Positions 56,273-64,000 of a stretch of DNA of 64,000 nucleotides are shown here, one piece after another; position 1 is the stretch's first letter; each line of letters opens with the position of its first letter. Source of the stretch: Lolium rigidum (Eukaryota; Streptophyta; Magnoliopsida; Poales; Poaceae); contig NC_061514.1 of the NCBI RefSeq assembly GCF_022539505.1, forward strand, positions 37,601,769-37,665,768, given 5' to 3'. A program made the translations under genes and the position numbers. The notes under the pieces are model-generated. The model ran no database searches, was not told the DNA's origin, and worked only from the letters and a program-made list of their open reading frames with translations.

Positions 56273-59200
56273 ATGGAGATCCCTGCCCAGCGACCCAAGC
56301 TCTCAGATGGCGGCGACAGCGGTAGCGAGGACCGCCTCACCGACCTTCCCGAAGACCTTCGTCTCCGCATCCTTGCCCACACCCGCGACGTCGCCGTCGC
56401 GGCGCGGACCAGCGTCCTCTCCAGCCGCTGGCGCCGCCTCTGGAAGCTGCTCCCGGGCCTCATCTTCCCCTTCCCCAGTGACCCCCACCGCGTACACCTC
56501 GCTCTCCAATCCCATGAAGCTCCGGCCCTCCGCCTCCTCGAAGCCGGCGTCCTGGACGGCACGCCCGATTCCGTGGCGCCCTGGCTCCTCATCGTCGCGC
56601 CCCGCCTCACCGGCCGTCTATCCCTCACCAGCAGGGCGGCAGAGAACGGATCAGCGGAGGACATGGCCGACGAGAGAGGAGCCTTTGAGCTTCCCTGCTG
56701 CCAGAACGTCGTCTCGATCCGCCTCGAACTAGGGCCTCTTGGGGTCTCCATGCCACCATTGGGCGTATTCGCAAGGCTCAACGACCTCTCCCTGGTTCGC
56801 GTCCAGCTACATGGTCCGTGCATGCTCGGTGACCTTGTCTCCTCGCCACGCTGCCCGGTCTTACGGAAACTCATCATCAAACATTCCTCGGGTCTAGGGA
56901 ACCTTGCAATCCACTCTGATTCTCTCCTAGGAATCTGCCTAAAGGATGTGCATCTGCACCCAGCCGATGCCCTTGGTCCGGGCCACGTCACCATTGAGTC
57001 CAAGTCTCTCTTGCAAATGGGGCTAACGAGTGTGCATTCCTTGCAGCAGCTCACTGTTACGGCTCCAGCACTCGATTTTTTTTATGTCGACTCTTGCTTT
57101 GCAGACTACCGTGCTGGAGCTTCCAGGCATAATCAACCGGTCGCAAACATCTACGCCCCTCGGCTCAAGTCTCTCTATTGGCATGATGCCTATGACCCAA
57201 GCTCCACGCAGTTTGCCAACATAGAAAATCTCGAGACGCTGGGTGCATACCTTTTTCGTGTATATGGAAGAGATGACTATGCTCCAAATAACTACCTTCT
57301 GAGGCTTCTAAAGCGCTTTCAGCTCTTCCTCAATATCAGACTCATGCTTACCTATATACCGGTGAGTTCATTTTTTTTATGTCAGTTATGCCATCATTGT
57401 AAACTTAGGAGTCCAAATTAAGGAATTAGCCATATGCATACACCAAAATTCTCACTTGCTTAAGCACTTGAAACATGGCTTAGCACACCCAGTCATTTGT
57501 CCTTTATATATAGTAGCCTTTTATCTTATGAGATCGCGTTACATTTTTCTACCTTTCCGTAGTTAACGTTGATGTTGCAAACCATTACACTGCCCTGGTA
57601 TAATTGTTATTCAAAGGAGCACATGAGCTCAGACTTACCAGGATAAAAGAACCTTTTATTGTGTGTTATACTGTTATTGACTTTCTAAACGAGATCCTCC
57701 TGTTTTTTCAGTTTGTTATTAAGTATCCTTTTCTGTGACTTCCCACGTATCTACACCAAGGCATCACTAACCACCAGAATGATCCACTTTTGTGTCTTCA
57801 CACGAATCTACACCAGGACATTACCGACGGGCAGTTCTTGATTGAAGACATTGCAAGGCTCCCGAATATTACACGCATGTCCCTGGATATATGTCCCCTA
57901 GGACATTCCGTTGGAGCGAGTGTGTTTCATCTTCTCAGGATGTCTACTGGTTTGAAAACACTGTGGATTACACTTGTCGCTACAACTAGCGACCCAGAGG
58001 TAATACTACCCTTACTCTGTTTGTCTCATACCTTGTGTGCATTCATATTTCTTTGCATACCGAGGTTTGAGCCGCTAGTAGCCCTACTCTAGGTGTTGGC
58101 TTGATACTGGATGCTTTGTTGTGGCAACTAATTAATGTCTTATGTATCTAGCAATGACAATGCATGTTACTCTAGGTGTTGGTAACTTGGTAACATGTTA
58201 CAATTTTGCTTAGTCTGTTAGGAATGAGCAAAATTATCGGGCAATACATGATTCATGATTTTGTTTCCAACAATGAAACGGAATAACTCCTTCGTTTTGT
58301 CTTCTCTCTTAAAGATCGGTCTCAGGCGACCCATCTCTCTCTAGAGGGTGGCGCTTTGCTTTGGTTGTCAGGTTGGTTGTAGTGGGGAGGCAGGGAAGGA
58401 GATGGTGGTGTTGCACCAGCAGCCCTCACGGAGGGAGGCGGGGGTGGCGGTGAAAGATTGGTGAAGAAAAAATGGCTGCCAGAGCGGAGCTGCAGAACTG
58501 TTTGAGCTAGAGGAGACGAGGAATCATTCCAACAGGATCTACTGCATTGGGAGCTCCCATTAGAACATATGTCATTCATGTGAATTTGATGGCATTGCAT
58601 GGCTGGCTCAATCTTGATAAAACAAGGTTTAGGAGATAATAGTATTATGAATATACTATTACTAGTCGCTAACCTGTGCATCGCACATCATAGTTACACA
58701 GTAGTATTAACAATATAGAGTTTTTAAAATAGTGATGCAACTCTATCAAAAGAAGTCATCGAACAATAGTCTACACTGTAAAGAAATTATAAACAATTGT
58801 GATTCACCTTTACACAAGAATCCATCAACATAGAAAAACAATGGCGTAAATTTCTTGAACATCAAGTGAGGACCTAGTTAACAATATGTACAAATTTGGA
58901 GTTTTGACACTGAAAATAGACATCTTAGGAAATGGCATGGCCTCTGAAGAAATGTCACGACACAACATTTTTTTTTAACGATGTGATCTTTTTTGAAGTT
59001 TTCAGACTGAAATTAGACAGCTTAGGAAATGGCAGGGCCTCTGAAACGTCACGAACACAACATACTTAATTCAAACTGGAGATTGTTATCAGGAAAAAAA
59101 TGTAACTGAATGGCTAAAGACCTGTGTCCATTTGTCAGGTTGAGCTAATTGAAGTTATGAAGGCAGTGAAACTACAAAAGCTTTGATATATCACTTGTCA

Positions 59201-62200
59201 ACTTACATCCACAAACGACCACCACCTAAGCATCCCTACTTAACAAATAGTACGATATCCTATTATTGAAAAAACTAGATGATACCCTGCGAGTTGCTGC
59301 GGTAATTTTATGCGATTACATAAAACACTAACTACTTAGTTGAAAATTGTTAGTCAATGAAAATGCAGTCTATAATTTGTCAGGTATAATTGTACCTATA
59401 ACAGATTGCTATGTGGATTTTAAAAACTGTGTTGAGTATACCAAAATGATATATAGTAACTTTTTGCTTTTTTTAACCTCCTTTTCTAAAAAAAGCATAT
59501 CTCGATCGAAAATATCGGTTGGCAGCTTGTTTATCATGTCTTGATAAATTACTGTTGGGAGATCTAGCAGACATGCAAGGCAGTATGAGAAAACAACGTT
59601 TACCTACATTGACATTGTTACAGGCAGTATGAGAAAACAAAGTTTACCAACATTGAAATTGTTGCATGTGAGTAAGCTGCTCATTTATATAATTGGCGTG
59701 AAGGTTGCAGTCAACTTATATAAAAAAAAATCATAATTGTTGCAAGAAGGCAGCAAATAAGCTATTGTCAGTAAAATACGATTAATATTATGTTCAAGGA
59801 AAATAGGCGGGGCTTAGTTAAATACCTAAAGGGCAAAAGAAGAAGCATCACTAATCAACAAATTGTTGGGCATAAAAGTGAATCATTATGTATTAGCATG
59901 AATGATTTGCATGATAGAAAGATAGAAAAACTGATTACTTGATTGCACACGCAAAGAAGAAAGAATAAGAGAAGAGAAATATGTATTTGAAGGCAGTGCT
60001 CTAGTGTGGCAATGAAACTGGAGTGCTTGAACATGGACAGTGTAGGAGAAGAGCATACTCCTACGTTATTTTGGATCTTTGCAAGGTGCTCTTGCCGCTG
60101 ATAATTAGGGTGTAGCAGGGCCAACGATTACTGACCATCGGAGATTGTGGTGAATTTGGACCAGATCAATCATGTGAAGGAAATGATGATGACCACGACA
60201 GATGAAAAACTGATCAGAGGCTTCAAGCAAGGGTGTGGACGCAACGATAGGAATGAAGCAACTCGACTGCATAAAGGAAATAGGAACTTGCAACTTCATT
60301 GCTTAGTCTTAATGGAGAAGATGAAAGTGGCAAATAAAAAACATTGATGGCATCTATTCATCTGTTGGGCTAGTCGGAGGGAATAAACTATAGGAGATGA
60401 AGATGAAAGGAATGGTCACCTAGAGCTTGTACCGAGACAACTTTGTATTGATAGACTGGGCATCGTAACGATCAGGACAACACAATGTTGTATGGTTGTG
60501 ATTAACTGATGACGTGGCTAGGTTGCATGTTAAGATAGACAACTTAAATGACCTCCTAGTGGGGTTTTGCTTTATAAGAGATATAGATAGTAAGATATCC
60601 AATACAATTATTCTCACTTTCCGTACAGTTTTAGTTACATGAAAACATCAAATCAAACCTCCTTCTCAAAACATATCCATCATATTAGCCGCCTTTTACT
60701 GAGTTGAGTTGCAACTATGTTGCACCTTTTATCTTCAGTACAGAACTCAATATGTTATTAGATGGGATCTCGGTCTCCAAGGAACCAAATGAAGTTATTA
60801 TGAAAAAACAAAAGAAGTTCTTAATCTTTATTAATTCTGAGCCTTCAGAGTTTTTTCTCGTATTCTGTATTTTCCATGTAATAGTGTTCAACGCTGCATT
60901 TTGGATATTGCTTATATAAAATAATGCAACTTTTAGAACGTAGCAAGAGCACACTCAATGTAAGAAAAATTCATCACATCACCCTCAAAAAGAGATAAAT
61001 AATTGTCTATTTTTCATCATGGAAGAGATAGACATCAGCATACTCTTTTTTTTCTATCCGACTGTCCTAACATAGACTTAAAATGAGGCTGATATAGAGA
61101 GAAAACAATGAAATGGGAATATAATGCTAAAAGTTAGTGCAGGGCTTACAAAATTTTCTAAATAGAAAGAAAACAAAATGACATGCCATGACCATTTATT
61201 AGAACGGATTCTAGATTAAGCACCTAAATAGGAAATTTCCCAAAAAATCCATTATGTTGAAATTTTATTTATAATTAATAACCCATCTATATCTTAGCAT
61301 AGTTGTATGAAACGCACCTCATGGCTACGTGTATTATATGCAAGGAAAACAGTAGTATACATACAACTCATTATTCAGCAATTTAGTGTGTGCTTATATT
61401 GCACATAACTGGTTTTGCAACATTAATATGCAAAATACATGAGGAACCTCTAAGATTAATCTATACACACTTGGTTTATCTTCAAGTAAAAAAGTAACAG
61501 AAAAGTTGATGCAAAATATGACTGCAAGAAGTAATCTCCAAAGTAAGTAAAAATATTATCTCAAAGGTTTTAGAACTTATGAAGAAGTGAAGGAAATATA
61601 GAAACCTTGGACAACTTACCAACTAGGGAAGGAAAACAAAGATGTTTTTGATAATTTCATTATATGCCATGAATGCCACGTAGTTCATTTCTTAGCCTAT
61701 AGCGTGTTATATGTACATATCACTTGTGCTAATTAATTAGTTCTGGGATATTTGTTTTTACAGTTTGGCACATCTTTGCTAAGAAGTGCGATACGTTGTG
61801 AATAGATAATAAAGAGACAAGTAGGTATAGTAACCCTCTCGTTGGAATATAATTCAAGAAGATTTTGTGGGAGAAAGTGGGGTTCACCAAACTGAAAGAG
61901 TTGTGGTATTAACCCAGTGGAACTTCTGTAGTCTATAAACAACGTGACGGTCTTGGTAATCGACCTGAGAAATTCCTCAAGTGATTGGGCAACCAAGCTA
62001 TCATATAGCTATGACTATCTCGAAGTATTTGGAGAATAATGGCTAACCTTCTGTTCAATCAGAAATATTCGAGCACCATATTTACGTGAGGATTTTAATT
62101 CATACTAGAAAGATTTGATCGCGCGTATTGTTTCAGTTTAATAAAAGCCCATTCATGCAGCAGCATCAGATTTCAAACTAAGTTTAGGTGGCTGAACATT

Positions 62201-64000
62201 CTTAAAAGACATGGCCACCAATATGTGCTGTACTTTGTGTCCTGGACTAAGAACAAACCTGTGCAAGTGAAGTGAACCACATACCAAAGTCAGCGAATTT
62301 CAGTTAAAGTACTCTAGTTATGCAAGCATAGTAAGAAATTAATGGAAAATCAGTTCAGAAACATGGATAAGAGCATTATTCATTTGTCAGAGAAACCATG
62401 TATTTTCATTTATTTACTCTATGGAATGATCTAAATTGTGGAAACGGAATATAAATTCAGAGGCTAGAAACGGATGAAACAGTGAATCTGTTCGTTACCT
62501 TGAGAAGTCAAGACTAGTCGAACCTTCAATAACGGAAGCAATTAATGTGACCATACTGGGCATAGTGGTAGCTAAATTCATTTCAGGTCAATATAAGATT
62601 ATAAATCCTATTTGTGATCTAAATAGAAATATTAGTTCATCGTGTAAGTTTCTTGGAGAATTTCTTTTGGGAGCTTTTGCAGAGTATAGTTTGAAGAAAT
62701 ACATTCAGTGCCATGCATATATTCTATTCCTGCCGCGTACAATGTAAGCATAAATCTGGTGAAAGTAGATTGAGCTGGCGACAGTATTTGAACCATTATC
62801 AATGAAAACTACTCAGCGCTATAAATTCTGGAACCACTAATAGGTTACTCTGGTATCCTAGGTGCAAATTAATGCTTTGTCATATTTTCTATAAGTGGCA
62901 GCTATGAAATCTAAATCCTATGCTGCCAATCCATCATAGTTACTCCACTCCGCAGTCTTAGTGAGGAGGCAGGTTGAATCCGCCAGACCCAAGTTCGTAT
63001 TTATCGTCTGCGGATGGATCTGTGCTTCTCCGCCTATAGACAGAGATGCATGAGAGGGGCATCACATGGAAGGAAATTAAAGCGTGACTGGATTGTGGAT
63101 TTGTGTCGTTTTCTTTTATATTGGTCGCAGCGCAGCTGAATCTTCGAAGTCGAGGGTCGCAAGAACAGGGCACTTGCAAAGGCGAAGGAAGATGAAGAGT
63201 GACGCTACGGCTCGTTTGGCTAAACACCTTTTTTTTAGAATGCTAAACGCCATTGAGGCAGAAAGGTTATGATGCTGTGAGGGAGATGATTATTTGGCAT
63301 CCCGATGCGTTTTATTTTTGTTAAGAGGGTTGCTCGCGGGACATCTGGCAAGGACTCCGTGAGGCACTTCAGCTAATGGCTGCCACTAACTAACTGCAGA
63401 TTGGACGGATAATTAGCTTAGTTTTCTAGTAGGATAAATGGGGACTCAAATGGTGCCTTCAATTAGTAAACATAAGATAAGATAAGATTCTTTGGGAATT
63501 TGTTTTTAAAGATTGCATCAACAAGACAATAACAATGGCATAAGGCTAATTTAAGATCTTATTGATGCACAGATACTGTCTGCATAAGTATTAAAATGTT
63601 TGTTGTTTGCATAGAACAATCATATTCTCTGCAATAGCTGTTTTACATGTGTTATTATTTTGTGAATTTGTTAACAGCATGATATATATCCTGCCAGCCT
63701 TAGAATTTCTATTTCCATCATTCTTTTTCATGGCATTAAATCCCATCGGCTGATCTTACAGCGTCTGTTGGAGTATTGAGCTAATATATATGCACCTTGT
63801 TTCAGGTACAAACTGTGTGCCCATCAGGTTGTGGTTGCGATCATCCATCAAATTGGAAAACCGAGGAACTTGCGCTGAATCTCCTCGAAGAAGTAGAAAT
63901 CCATGAACTTAGAGGAACTGAACATGAAGCTGCTCTTATCAAACGGTTATTCGATTGGGCAACAGTGCTAAAAAAGATGACAGTAACTTTTCAGCGCTCA
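56273..64000 (+). CDS. F-box/LRR/FBD-type protein, 3' end beyond the window
   Basis: Exons: 56273-57361 (363 codons), 57817-57999 (61 codons), 63806 onward (65 codons seen). All junctions are GT...AG and phase 0 (57362 GTGAGT; 57816 CCAG; 58000 GTAATA; 63805 TTTCAG). The ATG is in ideal context (CCACCATGG). Residues ~21-65 form the F-box (RLTDLPEDLRLRILAHTRDV; VLSSRWRRLWKL), expected to bind SKP1 in an SCF ubiquitin ligase. The middle is Leu-rich (LRKLIIKHSSGLGNLAIHSD). Exon 3 enters the FBD domain (LLEEVEIHELRGTEHEAALI, WATVLKKMTVTF). Exon 1 ends LMLTYIP and exon 2 begins DITDGQFLIEDIARLP, matching the usual continuous sequence of the family. No stop or frameshift in the spliced frame. Target unknown. 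Such genes are numerous in grasses and turn over fast. Confidence 0.85.
57362..57816 (+). other. Intron 1 of the F-box gene
   Basis: 455 bp. An alternative acceptor at 57711 (TTTTTTCAG) has a better pyrimidine tract and keeps frame, but leads to a TGA at 57736. The 57816 acceptor gives the family-consistent protein; use of 57711 would yield a truncated isoform. Confidence 0.65.
58672..59274 (-). mobile_element. Helitron-like 3' terminus and following sequence
   Basis: Reverse strand reads GATGTGCGATGCAC, a short hairpin, then AGGTTAGCGA and CTAG followed by T at 58672-58671, the Helitron 3' end signature (hairpin, CTRR, insertion before T). The 5' end was not found; the next Helitron may be nested in it. 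Contains two related ~75-bp copies (58896-58970 and 58994-59065). Confidence 0.5.
59275..60587 (-). mobile_element. Non-autonomous Helitron
   Basis: On the reverse strand it starts A|TCTATATCTCTTATAAAGC (60587) and ends with the hairpin-forming CCGCAGCAACTCGCAGGG followed by TATCATCTAG|T (59275), so both ends and the A/T insertion site fit. 1313 bp, no Rep/helicase gene. No target duplication, as expected. Confidence 0.65.
59579..59666. repeat. 44-bp direct repeat, two copies
   Basis: GGCAGTATGAGAAAACAA...TTTACC...ACATTGA...ATTGTT at 59579 and 59623, inside the Helitron. Confidence 0.8.

Larger units (their letters stand above)
58000..63805 (+). other. Intron 2 of the F-box gene (5.8 kb)
   Basis: Starts GTAATA and ends TTTCAG. 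Holds Helitron sequence and AT-rich DNA. 58317-58510 is a GC-rich segment with no supported gene. From 60588 to 63805 I see no gene or clearly delimited element. Confidence 0.7.

Noticed and set aside
56221..57054. 277-codon minus-strand ORF and 229-codon plus-strand ORF overlapping F-box exon 1
   Set aside because: GC-rich coding DNA keeps other frames open; only the 56273 frame has F-box motifs and ideal start context.
1..64000. tRNA or rRNA genes
   Set aside because: No tRNA cloverleaf with A and B boxes or rRNA core sequence was recognised; TE primer-binding sites explain the tRNA-like matches.

Overview
This looks like nuclear DNA from a large-genome cool-season (pooid) grass. The grounds are nested Gypsy and Copia LTR retrotransposons, a solo LTR whose sequence I recognise as BARE-1/WIS/Angela type, CACTA and Mutator transposon remains, a Stowaway-type MITE end, Helitron ends, and one monocot-style F-box/FBD gene. 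Species cannot be fixed by eye; Triticeae or a close relative is my best guess. About 55 kb (1-55,400) is transposable element. The one convincing host gene starts at 56,273 and runs off the right edge.

Layout. 1-10,836: a tandem array of ~342-bp units split by a complete minus-strand Gypsy-type element (2,978-10,038; 5-bp duplication GGGGG). 10,837-12,078: right end of a CACTA transposon (coding remnant, ~41-bp minisatellite, subterminal CCGACGG repeats, TIR); the array may lie inside it. 13,143-15,060: decayed minus-strand CACTA-like gene with a MITE in it. 15,110-16,208: Copia gag-protease pseudogene. 16,209-~19,715: truncated minus-strand Gypsy. ~19,716-20,159 and 28,306-31,079: parts of a Copia element, separated by a two-LTR Gypsy with a broken gag-protease (20,160-28,305). 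31,080-32,862: one end of another Gypsy, then a 100-N gap. 32,963-38,950: a relative of that Gypsy in the opposite orientation, with a gag-like ORF and a second D/N/Y-rich ORF ending in a membrane segment. 38,951-42,511: deleted Gypsy. 42,512-42,742: LTR scrap. 42,743-47,420: 3' part of a Gypsy (pol tail, internal promoter, extra ORF, 3' LTR). 47,421-54,360: Mutator-type transposase gene (minus), split by a solo Copia LTR that itself holds a truncated Gypsy.

The F-box gene has three visible exons (56,273-57,361; 57,817-57,999; 63,806 to beyond the edge). Its 5.8-kb second intron contains Helitron sequence.

No intact autonomous transposon is present: no element keeps a full gag-pol. The signals I would follow first are structural. 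The Gypsy families share a stem-loop just inside the polypurine tract whose stem differs between families but still pairs. They also share a long GC-rich palindrome upstream of the LTR TATA box, and one element carries an extra copy of it ahead of an internal ORF. Two non-autonomous families share a protein C-terminus with a predicted membrane helix. The N gap joins two LTR ends in inverted orientation, so order across it should not be trusted. All family assignments and splice sites are by eye; no searches were run.
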